64,000 bases of DNA from Pilimelia anulata. GTDB lineage: Bacteria > Actinomycetota > Actinomycetes > Mycobacteriales > Micromonosporaceae. Positions 16,836 to 25,366 of the stretch are shown here, piece by piece. A model generated the notes under the pieces. The model searched no databases, had not been told where the DNA came from, and saw nothing but the letters and a program-made list of their open reading frames with translations. Position 1 is the first letter of the stretch. Each line of letters starts with the position of its first letter. The DNA is taken from assembly GCF_014647895.1 (NCBI RefSeq), contig NZ_BMQB01000006.1, forward strand, positions 62,001 to 126,000, in the 5' to 3' direction. The position numbers and the translations under genes are program-made.

Positions 16836-17804
16836 TTACCCCGGACCGGCCGCCAGCGGGTCGAGGTCGCCGAGGCCGCGCGGGTGCAGCAGGAACCAGT
16901 GCCCGCCCAGCCCGCCCGGGTCCAGCAGCTCGCCGGCCGCGCCGGCCGCCGCCAGCGCGCGCAGGTACGCCGCCGGGTCGCGGTGCGCCGATTCCAGCGG
17001 CGGCCGGCCGCCGTCGACGCCGAGCGCGCGCAGCGCGTCCCGCTGCCGGACCAGCCGGTACGGCGCCCCGGCCGCCGCCGCGGCCGAGTCCAGCGCCACG
17101 TGCGCGGTGAGGTCGGTGCGCCCGTCCGGGACCGGCGGCACCCGCCGCCCGCCGCGGTACCCCACCAGGCTCCCGCCCGCGGGCCGGTCGGCCAGGGTGT
17201 GCCCGTAGTCGACGGCCAGCGCGACGCCCCGGCGCAGCCGGGCGACCGCGCCGGCCCACGCGGCGTCCCGGCTCCGGCCGATCTCCGCCGGCCCCGGGCC
17301 CGGCCACCAGCGCGCGCACCACGCGGCGTCGGCGGCCGCCAGCGGCCCGCCGCGGCCCTCGCGCCCGGCGGCGTCCACGGTGACGTACCGGCCGGCGCGG
17401 GCCAGGTCCAGCGGTACGTTGTCCAGCCACTCGGTCGCCAGCAGCACGCCGGTCACCGCGTCCGGCGCGGCGGCCCGCCAGTCCAGCCACGCCGGCAGCC
17501 CCGCGGGCCGGGGCGCCACCTCGACCGCGACGGCGCGCAGCCGGGCCCGGACGCCCGCCGGCAGCGCGGCGGCGAGCGCCAGCAGCAGCTCGCCCCGCCC
17601 GGCGCCGACGTCGACGAGGTCGAGCGGGTCGGGCCGGCCGAGCGCCGCGTCCACGGTCGCGACCAGGCGGGCGAGGGCGCCGGCGAACAGCGGCGAGGCG
17701 TGCGCGCTGGTCCGGAAGTGGTCGGCCGGCGCGCCGCGGCGGAAGAACCCCGCGGGCCCGTACAGCGCCCGCTCCATCGCCGCCCGCCACGTCTCGCCGC
17801 CCAC
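16836..17804 (-). CDS. Class I SAM-dependent methyltransferase, NDUFAF7/MidA-like (DUF185)
   Basis: A 322-aa protein from GTG 17804. Family hallmarks are the N-terminal [21 protein letters not shown] segment in two parts (YGPAGFF and HFRTSAHAS), a SAM-binding [10 protein letters not shown] loop near residue 60, [13 protein letters not shown], and the VDYGHT segment. DUF185 proteins include human NDUFAF7, which symmetrically dimethylates an arginine of the complex I subunit NDUFS2. The neighbouring gene on the same strand encodes the NDUFS2/NuoD homologue, which keeps that arginine. TAGCGT (17813-17818, minus strand) ends 8 nt before the GTG, suggesting a leaderless start. Family assignment is firm; the substrate is inferred. 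Confidence 0.85.
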   Translation of the reverse strand: MGGETWRAAMERALYGPAGFFRRGAPADHFRTSAHASPLFAGALARLVATVDAALGRPDPLDLVDVGAGRGELLLALAAALPAGVRARLRAVAVEVAPRPAGLPAWLDWRAAAPDAVTGVLLATEWLDNVPLDLARAGRYVTVDAAGREGRGGPLAAADAAWCARWWPGPGPAEIGRSRDAAWAGAVARLRRGVALAVDYGHTLADRPAGGSLVGYRGGRRVPPVPDGRTDLTAHVALDSAAAAAGAPYRLVRQRDALRALGVDGGRPPLESAHRDPAAYLRALAAAGAAGELLDPGGLGGHWFLLHPRGLGDLDPLAAGPG

Positions 17805-17898
17805 GGCGCCCGACGCTACGCGGCCCCGCCCCGGCGGCCGGCCGGCGGTGCCGGAAACGCGCTCGGCGGGGCGCCGGGCGGGCAGTAGGGTCGCGGTC

Positions 17899-18465
17899 AT
17901 GGTCAACCTGACGGAGCCGCTGCGCACCGAGCGGCTGGTGGTCCGGCCCTACACGCCCGCCGACCTGCCGCACGTGCGGCACATCCAGTCGCTGCCGGAG
18001 GTCACCCGGTACCTGCTGTTCGGCCCGCGCGACGAGGCCGAGGCGCGGGTGCAGTTGGAGCGCAAGGTGCGCCGGGGCGGGGTGCTGGCCGCCGAGGGGG
18101 ACGCGCTGGAGCTGGCCGTCACCCTGCCCGACGGCACGTACCTCGGCGAGGTCCTGCTGTTCCACCGCAGCGCCGAGCACCTGGGCGGCGAGCTGGGGTA
18201 CATGTTCCTCCCCGAGCACGGCGGCCGCGGGTACGCCACCGAGGCCGCGGCGGCCCTGCTCCCGCTGGCCTTCGACGGCGCCGGCCTGCACCGGGTGCAC
18301 GCCCGGCTGGACGCCCGCAACCGCCCGTCGGCCCGGGTGCTGGAGCGGCTGGGCATGCGGCTGGAGGCCCATTTCGTCCGGAACGAGTACATCAAGGGCG
18401 AGTGGACCGACGAGCTGATCTACGCCCTGCTCGCCGACGAGTGGCGCGCCGCCCGGTCCGGCTGA
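17899..18465 (+). CDS. GNAT family N-acetyltransferase (RimJ/RimL type)
   Basis: A 188-aa protein with the RimJ/RimL-like start [21 protein letters not shown] and the acetyl-CoA-binding motif A region [16 protein letters not shown] (about residues 107-122). [19 protein letters not shown] follows, the usual GNAT B motif. It probably acetylates a protein N-terminus or small amine; the substrate cannot be told. It is divergent from the methyltransferase gene with 94 bp between starts. TAGGGT (17886-17891) lies 7 nt before the ATG, again a leaderless arrangement. Confidence 0.88.
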   Translation: MVNLTEPLRTERLVVRPYTPADLPHVRHIQSLPEVTRYLLFGPRDEAEARVQLERKVRRGGVLAAEGDALELAVTLPDGTYLGEVLLFHRSAEHLGGELGYMFLPEHGGRGYATEAAAALLPLAFDGAGLHRVHARLDARNRPSARVLERLGMRLEAHFVRNEYIKGEWTDELIYALLADEWRAARSG

Positions 18466-18605
18466 CCCGCCGGGCGGCTGCCGGCGCGCCGGGCAAAACG
18501 TGGCGTATCCGGCGGCGGGAGATTGGTCACAGGGATGGTGGGATCGCGTCCGGGCGGGCGCATACTGGCGCTCGACCGGTACCCCGTCCAGGACTGGATC
18601 ACGAC

Positions 18606-19589
18606 ATGAGCGCACCCGTGCGCCCGCCCGCCAGCCGGGCCGGCGACCCCCGCACCGCGCCGCCCCCCGGCCCCGCCCTCCGCGTCGCCCTGGTCGGCCC
18701 CGGCCGCGCCGGGAGCGCCGTCGCCGCGGCACTCGCCGCCGCCGGCCACCACATCATCGCCGTCGCCGGCCGCACCCCCGGGACCGCGGCCCGCCTGGCA
18801 CACGACCTCACCGCCGGCACCGCCGCCGATCCCGCCCCGCCCGCCGCCCGGGTCGTCGCCGACCCCCGCGCGGCCGCCGAGGGCGCCGATCTCGTCGTCG
18901 TCGCCGTCCCCGACGCCGCCGTCGCCGATGTCGTCGCCGCGCTCGCCCCCGCCGTCGGCCCCGGCCGGGTGGTGGCGCACCTCTCCGGCGCGTACGGCCT
19001 CGGCGTCCTCGCCCCCGCCCTCGACCGCGGCGCCGGCGCGCTCGCCCTGCACCCCGCGATGACCTTCGTGGGCGACCCCGGCGACGCCGCCCGGCTCGCC
19101 GCCGGCGTGACGTTCGGCGCGACCGCCTCGCCGGGCGCCGGGGCGGTCGCCCGGCGGCTGGTCGCCGACCTCGGCGGCCGGTTGGAGTGGATCGCCGAGG
19201 CGGACCGGGTGCGGTACCACGCCGCCCTCGCCCACGGCGCCAACCACCTGGTCACCCTCGTCGCCGACGCCGCCGAGCTGGCCGGCCGGGCCGGGGTGGC
19301 CGACCCGGCCGCGCTGCTCGCCCCGCTGCTGCGCGCCGCGCTGGACAACGTCCTGGCCCGCGGCGCCGCCGCGCTCACCGGCCCGGTCGCCCGCGGGGAC
19401 GCCGCGACGGTCCGGGCCCACCTCGCCGACCTGGACCGGACCGCGCCGGGGATCGCGGCGCCGTACCGGGCGCTGGCCCGCCGCGCGGCCGACCGCGCCG
19501 CCCACCCGCCGGCGACCACCGCGGCCCTGCACGCCGCCCTCGCCGACCCGCCCGCCACCCCGACCGACCCGGCCGGGGGTGCGCGGTGA
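18606..19589 (+). CDS. Rossmann-fold oxidoreductase with DUF2520 domain
   Basis: A 327-aa protein from ATG 18606. An N-terminal dinucleotide fold starts with [21 protein letters not shown] (GxGxxG-like GPGRAG). [13 protein letters not shown] and [10 protein letters not shown] follow, then [10 protein letters not shown] and a helical C-terminal DUF2520 domain with [15 protein letters not shown]. The stop overlaps the panC start by 4 nt, so it is the lead gene of a pantothenate operon. No panB or panE is in the window. Ketopantoate reductase replacement by related proteins (PanG of Francisella) has been reported, so NADPH-dependent ketopantoate reduction is an attractive but unproven role. Confidence 0.8.
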   Translation: MSAPVRPPASRAGDPRTAPPPGPALRVALVGPGRAGSAVAAALAAAGHHIIAVAGRTPGTAARLAHDLTAGTAADPAPPAARVVADPRAAAEGADLVVVAVPDAAVADVVAALAPAVGPGRVVAHLSGAYGLGVLAPALDRGAGALALHPAMTFVGDPGDAARLAAGVTFGATASPGAGAVARRLVADLGGRLEWIAEADRVRYHAALAHGANHLVTLVADAAELAGRAGVADPAALLAPLLRAALDNVLARGAAALTGPVARGDAATVRAHLADLDRTAPGIAAPYRALARRAADRAAHPPATTAALHAALADPPATPTDPAGGAR

Positions 19590-20449
19590 CGCGGCTCGTG
19601 CACGACCGGGGCGCGCTCGCCGCCGCCCGCGACGCCCTCCCCGGCACCGTCGCCGTCGTCATGACCATGGGCGCGCTGCACGAGGGCCACGCCACCCTGC
19701 TGCGCGCCGCCCGGGCCGCCGCCGACCGCGTCGTCGCCACGGTCTTCGTGAACCCGCTGCAGTTCGGGCCGGCCGAGGACTTCGACCGGTACCCGCGCAC
19801 CCTCGACGCCGACCTGGCCATCTGCACCCGGGAGGGCGTGGACCTGGTCTTCGCCCCGGACGCCGCGGAGCTGTACCCCGCCGGCCGGCCCGCCACCGCC
19901 GTCTCCGCCGGCCCGCCCGGCGAGCTGCTGGAGGGCGCCAGCCGGCCGGGCTTCTTCACCGGCGTGCTGACCGTCGTGCTGAAGCTGCTCCAGCTCACCC
20001 GGCCGCACCTGGCGTTCTTCGGCGAGAAGGACTACCAGCAGCTCACCCTGGTCCGCCGGATGGTCCGCGACCTGGACGTACCGGTGCGGGTGGTCGGCGT
20101 GCCGACCGTGCGGGAGCCGGACGGGCTGGCGCTGTCCAGCCGCAACCGGTACCTCGACCCGGCCCAGCGGGCCGCCGCCCTGGCCCTGTCCGCGGCCCTG
20201 CGCGCGGGCGCCGCGGCGGCCGCCGCGGGCGCCGGAGCGGCCGGCGCGCTGGCCGCCGCGCGGGCCCACCTGCCGCCCGCCCCGGACCCGCCCGGCCCGG
20301 CGGACCCGGTCCTGGACTACCTGGTCCTGACCGACCCGGACCTGGGCCCGCCCCCGGCCGCCGGCCCGGCCCGACTGCTGGTCGCGGCCAGGGTCGGCGC
20401 CACCCGACTGATCGACAACGCCCCCCTCGACCTCGCCCCCACGCGCTGA
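19586..20449 (+). CDS. panC: Pantothenate synthetase
   Basis: A 287-aa ligase joining D-pantoate and beta-alanine with ATP through a pantoyl-adenylate. The nucleotidyltransferase HIGH-type motif appears as [12 protein letters not shown] (residues about 27-38). [27 protein letters not shown], the FGEKDYQQL segment and the KMSKS-like [10 protein letters not shown] are all present. GTG 19586 overlaps the upstream stop. Residues about 210-235 are Ala-rich and longer than usual, a local insertion in the C-terminal domain. panD follows after 12 nt and supplies beta-alanine. Confidence 0.97.
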   Translation: MTRLVHDRGALAAARDALPGTVAVVMTMGALHEGHATLLRAARAAADRVVATVFVNPLQFGPAEDFDRYPRTLDADLAICTREGVDLVFAPDAAELYPAGRPATAVSAGPPGELLEGASRPGFFTGVLTVVLKLLQLTRPHLAFFGEKDYQQLTLVRRMVRDLDVPVRVVGVPTVREPDGLALSSRNRYLDPAQRAAALALSAALRAGAAAAAAGAGAAGALAAARAHLPPAPDPPGPADPVLDYLVLTDPDLGPPPAAGPARLLVAARVGATRLIDNAPLDLAPTR

Positions 20450-20461
20450 CGGGAGACCGCC

Positions 20462-20890
20462 GTGATCCGCACGATGCTCAAGTCCAAGATCCACCGGGCC
20501 ACCGTCACCCAGGCCGACCTGCACTACGTGGGGTCGGTCACGGTCGACGAGGACCTGATGGACGCCGCCGACCTGCTCGCCGGCGAGCAGGTGGCGATCG
20601 TCGACGTCACCAACGGGGCCCGGCTGGAGACGTACGTGATCCCGGGCCAGCGGGGCAGCGGCGTGATCGGCATCAACGGCGCCGCCGCCCACCTGGTGCA
20701 CCCCGGCGACCTGGTGATCATGATCTCGTACGGGCAGTTCGAGGACGCCGCCGCGCGCGCGTACGAGCCGCGGGTGGTGCACGTCGATGCCCACAACCGG
20801 ATCATCGAGCTGGGCGCCGACCCCGCCGCGGCGGCCCCCGGAATGCCCGGTGACCTGCGTCGGGGCGACCTGGCCGCTACGGTCGGATAG
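20462..20890 (+). CDS. panD: Aspartate 1-decarboxylase proenzyme
   Basis: A 142-aa proenzyme that self-cleaves at Gly24-Ser25 (HYVGSVTVD) to form the pyruvoyl cofactor, then decarboxylates aspartate to beta-alanine for panC. Other family residues: the Lys9 region ([12 protein letters not shown]), [11 protein letters not shown], and [25 protein letters not shown] sequence near residues 65-85. GTG 20462 has GGGAGACC upstream. The length is normal. It shares an operon with panC. Confidence 0.97.
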   Translation: MIRTMLKSKIHRATVTQADLHYVGSVTVDEDLMDAADLLAGEQVAIVDVTNGARLETYVIPGQRGSGVIGINGAAAHLVHPGDLVIMISYGQFEDAAARAYEPRVVHVDAHNRIIELGADPAAAAPGMPGDLRRGDLAATVG

Positions 20891-20936
20891 GGGCGCCCGC
20901 GGCGCCCCGGCGGAAGCGGTGCGCGAGGGAGGGCGG

Positions 20937-21845
20937 ATGCGGGTCGGACGGGCACTGCGCGCGGCGCTGGTCCCGGCGCTGCTCGGCGCGCTCGCCGCCT
21001 GCGGCACCGGCCGCCCGCCGGGCATCGACGGCGTGCTCGCCGACGAGTGGCCAGACCTGCCCGAGCTGACCACGTTCACCCCGCGGGACGAGACCTGCCA
21101 CGCGGCGTTCGCCGAGTCCGGGCCGCGGGCGGCGTACGAGCCGGTGGACTGCGACAAGCCGCACAAGACCGAGACGATCCACGTCGGCGGGTTCACCGGT
21201 ACCGCGGCCGAGGCCAAGTCCCCGCCGACCACGTCGTCGGCGGCGTACCGCGGCGCGTACGCCACCTGCGACAAGGAGGCGACGAAGTTCCTCGGCAAGG
21301 ACTTCCGGTACGGCCGGCTGTGGCTCGGGGTGACCGTCCCGTCGAGCCCGGGCTGGGCGGGCGGCGCCCGCTGGTACCGGTGCGAGCTGGGCGAGGTGGC
21401 CAACGTCGAGGACTTCGGCGACCTGATCAACCGCTCCGGCACCCTGGCCGACGGCCTGGCCACGGCGTCGCCGCTGGACCTGGGCTGCTACCGGGTCACC
21501 GCCTCGGCCGCCGGCGCGATCACGAAGATGACCCCGGTGGCCTGCACCGGCCGGCACAACAGCGAGTTCGTCGGCGTGTTCACCGCCCCGGCCGCGCTGG
21601 CGTACCCGACGACCGGCCCGGACTGGGAGCGGATGCACACCCGCTGCCGGGCGGTCGTGGCGACGTACGTGAAGGTGCCCAACGACGCGAACCTGCGCTA
21701 CCGCACCGGCACCGTCGCCGTCCCCAACACCGAGGAGGACTGGGAGGCGGGGAACCGCGGCGTGCGCTGCTACCTGTACGTGAACACCGGCAAGTTCACC
21801 GAGTCCCTCAAGGGTGCGGGCGTCAAGGGCCTGCCCGAGCGCTGA
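20937..21845 (+). CDS. Septum-formation-family lipoprotein
   Basis: A 302-aa lipoprotein from ATG 20937, preceded by GAGGGAGGGCGG. The signal peptide ends in the lipobox LAAC (Cys22), so it is likely lipid-anchored on the outer face of the membrane. The mature part has two halves with the same pattern, a Cys followed by a VDC/VAC plus PHKTET or RHNSEFV segment (about residues 65-85 and 183-208). These match the Septum_form (PF13845) signature with its paired Cys residues. The family name comes from its association with cell division, but the function is not established. It lies between panD and the nadB-nadC frame and does not look metabolically related to either. Confidence 0.78.
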   Translation: MRVGRALRAALVPALLGALAACGTGRPPGIDGVLADEWPDLPELTTFTPRDETCHAAFAESGPRAAYEPVDCDKPHKTETIHVGGFTGTAAEAKSPPTTSSAAYRGAYATCDKEATKFLGKDFRYGRLWLGVTVPSSPGWAGGARWYRCELGEVANVEDFGDLINRSGTLADGLATASPLDLGCYRVTASAAGAITKMTPVACTGRHNSEFVGVFTAPAALAYPTTGPDWERMHTRCRAVVATYVKVPNDANLRYRTGTVAVPNTEEDWEAGNRGVRCYLYVNTGKFTESLKGAGVKGLPER

Positions 21846-21895
21846 TGGCGCACCCGGCGTTGGGCGCCGGGGGTCCGGCCGGGTTGAATGAGGCC

Positions 21896-24469
21896 ATGAG
21901 GCCGCCCCTGCCCGCCCTGCCCGTCCGCCTGGCCGCCCCCGACCCGGGCTGGTCGGAGACGACGGACGTCGTCGTGGTGGGCTCGGGCATCGCCGGGCTG
22001 ACCGCGGCGCTGCACCTGCGCGAGGCGGGCCTGCACGTCACGGTCGTCACCAAGGTCAACATCGACGACGGCTCGACCCGCTGGGCGCAGGGCGGCATCG
22101 CCGCGGTCCTGCACCCGCTGGACACCCCCGCCGCGCACGCCGCGGACACCGAGGTCGCCGGCGTCGGGCTGTGCGACCCCGCCGCGGTCCGGGTGCTGGT
22201 CGAGGAGGGGCCGGAGCGGGTCCGCGAGCTGATGCGCTGGGGCGCCCGGTTCGACCGGCACCCGGACGGCTCGCTGATGCTCACCCGCGAGGGCGGCCAC
22301 CACGCCGACCGGATCGTGCACGCCGGCGGCGACGCCACCGGCGCCGAGGTGCAGCGGGCGCTGCACGAGGCGGTCCGCCGCGACCCGTGGATCCGGCTGG
22401 TCGAGCACGCCCTGGTCCTGGACCTGCTGCGGGCCGCCGACGGCCGGGCCTGCGGGCTGACCCTGCACGTGCTCGGCGAGGGCAGCGAGGACGGCGTCGG
22501 CGCGATCCTCGCCCGGGCGGTCGTGCTGGCCACCGGCGGGATGGGCCAGGTGTTCGCCGCCACCACCAACCCGGTCGTCTCCACCGGCGACGGGGTGGCG
22601 CTGGCGCTGCGGGCCGGCGCCGCGGTCACCGACATCGAGTTCGTGCAGTTCCACCCGACCGCGCTGGCGGTCGGCGGCGGCGTGGCCGGCCCGGCCGCCG
22701 CCCAGCAGGCGCTGGTCTCCGAGGCGCTGCGCGGCGAGGGCGCCCACCTGGTGGACGCCGCCGGCCGCCGGTTCATGGTCGGCCGGCACGACCTGGCCGA
22801 GCTGGCCCCGCGCGACGTCGTCGCCAAGAACATCCACCGCGAGCTGCTGGCCACCGGCGCCGACCACGTCTTCCTGGACGCCCGGCACCTGGGCGCCGGG
22901 TTCGTCCACGGCCGGTTCCCGACGATCGTCGCCTCCTGCCGGGCCGCCGGCATCGACCCGGCGCACGACCTGGTGCCGGTCACCCCGGCCGCCCACTACG
23001 CCTCCGGCGGGGTGGTCACGGACCTCGCCGGCCGCACGTCGATCCCCGGCCTGTACGCGTGCGGCGAGGTGGCCTGCACCGGCGTGCACGGCGCCAACCG
23101 GCTCGCCTCGAACTCGCTGCTCGAGGGCCTGGTCTTCGCCCGCCGGATCGTCGACGACATCGCCGCCGGCCTGCCCCCGCAGGCCGACCCGGCGCCCGCG
23201 CCGGCGGGCCCGGCCGCGGCGGTCGACCCGGCCGGGCGGGCCGCCCTGCAGCGGGCGATGACCCGCGGCGCCGGCGTGCTGCGCTCGGCCGACTCGCTGG
23301 CCGGCGCGGCCGCCGCCCTGGTCGAGCTGGCCGCGGCCCCGGCCCCCGCCGGCACGGCGAGCTGGGAGATGGCGAACCTGGCCACCGTGGCGACCCTGCT
23401 GGTCGGCGCCGCCGCGGCCCGCGCCGAGACCCGCGGCTGCCACTGGCGGGAGGACTTCCCCGAGGCGGCCGACCGCTGGCGCGGGCACCTGGTGGCCACC
23501 CTCGACCCGGACGGGAGCCGGCGGGACGCCTGGCGCCCGGTGGCGCCGGCCGCCCCGGCCGCCGCCCCGACGAACGGAGGAGCGATGCGCGACCGCACCG
23601 CCGCGGCCCTGCGGGCCGGCGGCCTCGACCCGGCCGGGGTCGCCCGCCTGGTCGCCCGCACGCTGGACGAGGACCTCGGTACGCCGTGGCGCGACGTGAC
23701 CTGCGAGGCGACCATCCCGGTCGACCAGCGGGACACCGCAGACGTGGTGGCCCGGGCCGACGGCGTGGTCGCCGGCCTCTGGGTCGCGGCCGCCGTCTTC
23801 GAGACCGTGGCCCCGGACGTGGCCGTCGAGCTGCGCGCCGCCGACGGCGACGCCGTGGCCCGCGGCGACGTCCTCGCCGTGGTCAGCGGCCCGACCCGGG
23901 CGCTGCTGGGCGCCGAGCGCAGCGCCCTGAACCTGCTCTGCCGCGCCGCCGGCGTCGCCACCCACACCCGCCGCTGGGCCGCGGCGCTGGACGGCAGCAA
24001 GGCCCGGGTGCTGGACACCCGCAAGACCACCCCCGGCCTGCGCGCGCTGGAGAAGTACGCGGTCCGGGTCGGCGGCGGCACCAACAAGCGGATGGGTCTG
24101 TACGACGTGGCCATGATCAAGGACAACCACAAGCTCGCCGCCGGCGGCGTGGGCGAGGCGTACCGGCGGGTCCGGGCGGCGTTCCCGGACGTGCCGGTGC
24201 AGGTGGAGGTCACCACGGTCGCCGAGGCGGTCGAGGCCGTCGGGGCGGGCGCCGACTTCCTGCTGGCCGACAACCTGCCGCCGGACCGGCTGCGCGAGGT
24301 GGTGGCCGCCGTCGGCGACCGGGCCGAGCTGGAGGCCACCGGCGGGCTGGTGCTGGCCGACGCCGCGGCGTACGCGGCCACCGGCGTCGACTACCTGTCG
24401 GTCGGCGGCCTGACCCACTCGTCGCCCATCCTGGACATCGCACTGGACCTGCGGGTACGGGGAGCCTGA
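21896..24469 (+). CDS. nadB: L-aspartate oxidase fused in frame to nicotinate-nucleotide pyrophosphorylase (NadB-NadC)
   Basis: One uninterrupted 857-aa frame. Residues 1 to about 550 are L-aspartate oxidase: FAD-binding VVVGSGIAGLTAAL, STRWAQGGIAAVL, GGHHADRIVHAGGDATG, EFVQFHPTAL, GEGAHLVD, ASGGVVTDL and YACGEVACTGVHGANRLASNSLLEGL. Residues from 564 are a full-length NadC. No stop separates them; the junction is an Ala/Pro-rich linker (about 549-560) and Asn-Gly-Gly-Ala before an internal Met. NadB makes iminoaspartate and NadC makes nicotinate mononucleotide from quinolinate, so a fusion would skip the intermediate enzyme NadA, which is absent here. The internal ATG has its own strong ribosome site, so separate NadC is also possible. 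A lost stop through sequencing error cannot be excluded. Confidence 0.88.
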   Translation: MRPPLPALPVRLAAPDPGWSETTDVVVVGSGIAGLTAALHLREAGLHVTVVTKVNIDDGSTRWAQGGIAAVLHPLDTPAAHAADTEVAGVGLCDPAAVRVLVEEGPERVRELMRWGARFDRHPDGSLMLTREGGHHADRIVHAGGDATGAEVQRALHEAVRRDPWIRLVEHALVLDLLRAADGRACGLTLHVLGEGSEDGVGAILARAVVLATGGMGQVFAATTNPVVSTGDGVALALRAGAAVTDIEFVQFHPTALAVGGGVAGPAAAQQALVSEALRGEGAHLVDAAGRRFMVGRHDLAELAPRDVVAKNIHRELLATGADHVFLDARHLGAGFVHGRFPTIVASCRAAGIDPAHDLVPVTPAAHYASGGVVTDLAGRTSIPGLYACGEVACTGVHGANRLASNSLLEGLVFARRIVDDIAAGLPPQADPAPAPAGPAAAVDPAGRAALQRAMTRGAGVLRSADSLAGAAAALVELAAAPAPAGTASWEMANLATVATLLVGAAAARAETRGCHWREDFPEAADRWRGHLVATLDPDGSRRDAWRPVAPAAPAAAPTNGGAMRDRTAAALRAGGLDPAGVARLVARTLDEDLGTPWRDVTCEATIPVDQRDTADVVARADGVVAGLWVAAAVFETVAPDVAVELRAADGDAVARGDVLAVVSGPTRALLGAERSALNLLCRAAGVATHTRRWAAALDGSKARVLDTRKTTPGLRALEKYAVRVGGGTNKRMGLYDVAMIKDNHKLAAGGVGEAYRRVRAAFPDVPVQVEVTTVAEAVEAVGAGADFLLADNLPPDRLREVVAAVGDRAELEATGGLVLADAAAYAATGVDYLSVGGLTHSSPILDIALDLRVRGA
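23585..24469 (+). CDS. nadC: Nicotinate-nucleotide pyrophosphorylase, internal start within the nadB frame
   Basis: From ATG 23585, in the same frame as nadB, the product is a normal-length 294-aa NadC. It has CEATIPVDQRDTADVVARADGVVAG in pieces, ERSALNLLCRAAGVAT, VLDTRKTTPGLRALEKYAVRVGGG and AMIKDNHK, which bind phosphoribosyl pyrophosphate and quinolinate. ACGGAGGAGCG directly before this ATG is among the best Shine-Dalgarno sequences in the window. That suggests NadC is, or recently was, translated independently. Listed separately so that both readings are recorded. Confidence 0.75.
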   Translation: MRDRTAAALRAGGLDPAGVARLVARTLDEDLGTPWRDVTCEATIPVDQRDTADVVARADGVVAGLWVAAAVFETVAPDVAVELRAADGDAVARGDVLAVVSGPTRALLGAERSALNLLCRAAGVATHTRRWAAALDGSKARVLDTRKTTPGLRALEKYAVRVGGGTNKRMGLYDVAMIKDNHKLAAGGVGEAYRRVRAAFPDVPVQVEVTTVAEAVEAVGAGADFLLADNLPPDRLREVVAAVGDRAELEATGGLVLADAAAYAATGVDYLSVGGLTHSSPILDIALDLRVRGA

Positions 24470-24470
24470 C

Positions 24471-25247
24471 GTGCTGCTCTGCATCGACATCGGCAACACC
24501 AACACCGTGCTGGCCACGTTCGCCGGCGAGAAGCTCGTGCACTCGTGGCGGATCAAGACCGACCCCGAGGCGACCCCGGACGAACTGAGCCTGCTGTACC
24601 GCGGCCTGCTCGCCGGCGACGCCGTCGAGATCACCGGGGTGTCCGCCTGCTCGACCGTGCCGAGCGCGCTGCGGGCGCTGCGCAAGATGTTCGAGAAGTA
24701 CTACCCGCACGTACCGACGCTCGTCGTGGAGCCCGGCGTGCGGACCGGGGTGAAGCTGCTCATCGACAATCCGAAGGAGGTGGGCACCGACCGGGTCGTC
24801 AACACCCTCGCCGCATACACCCTGTACGGCGGCCCGTCGATCGTCGTGGACATCGGCACCACGAACACCTTCGACGTCATCAGCGCGCGCGGCGAGTTCC
24901 TCGGCGGCGCGTTCAGCCCCGGTATTCAGATCTCGTTCGACGCGCTCGCCGCCCGGGCCGCCCAGCTCCGCAAGGTCGAGCCGGCCGCGCCCGCCTCGGT
25001 GATCGGCAAGAACACCGTCGAATGCCTCCAGGCCGGCATGTACTTCGGGTACGCCGGCCTGGTCGACCGCATCATCGAGCGGATGGGCGCCGAGCTGGGC
25101 CCGCTGCGCGCGGTCATCGCGACCGGCGGGCTGGCCCCGGTGGTGCTGGACGAGTGCCGCTCGATCACCCACCACGAGCCGAACATCACCCTGATCGGGC
25201 TGCGCCTGGTGTACGACCGCAATCACCCCGCCGACGCCGGGCGCTGA
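24471..25247 (+). CDS. coaX: Type III pantothenate kinase
   Basis: A 258-aa ASKHA-fold kinase that phosphorylates pantothenate, the first step of coenzyme A synthesis and the step directly after panC. The nucleotide-binding DIGNTNTVLATF is at the N-terminus. EVGTDRVVNTLAAY, VVDIGTTNTFDVI and GEFLGGAFSPGIQISFDAL follow, and IATGGLAPVV near the C-terminus. The GTG start lies 1 nt after the nadC stop, so it is co-translated with the NAD genes and links the two cofactor pathways in one operon. Confidence 0.95.
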   Translation: MLLCIDIGNTNTVLATFAGEKLVHSWRIKTDPEATPDELSLLYRGLLAGDAVEITGVSACSTVPSALRALRKMFEKYYPHVPTLVVEPGVRTGVKLLIDNPKEVGTDRVVNTLAAYTLYGGPSIVVDIGTTNTFDVISARGEFLGGAFSPGIQISFDALAARAAQLRKVEPAAPASVIGKNTVECLQAGMYFGYAGLVDRIIERMGAELGPLRAVIATGGLAPVVLDECRSITHHEPNITLIGLRLVYDRNHPADAGR

Positions 25248-25252
25248 TCGGG

Positions 25253-25283
25253 TTGTAAGGGGTCGGGCGGGGTTGAGTAGGCT
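25253..25283 (+). promoter_or_regulatory. Predicted promoter of lysS
   Basis: A -35-like TTGTAA (25253-25258) and -10-like TAGGCT (25278-25283) are separated by 19 nt. Transcription would start near 25290, giving a leader of about 75 nt before lysS. No T-box or lysine riboswitch fold is apparent in that leader. Confidence 0.45.
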
Positions 25284-25366
25284 CGGGCGGTCCCCATTGA
25301 CCCCGCCGGCGGCGCCCGGACCGCGCGACGCCGCCGCGGCCCGAGCCCGATGTGCGAGGAAGCCCC

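Noticed and set aside
25284..25366. T-box or lysine riboswitch in the lysS leader
   Set aside because: The leader is about 75 nt, too short for either, and lacks the T-box consensus.
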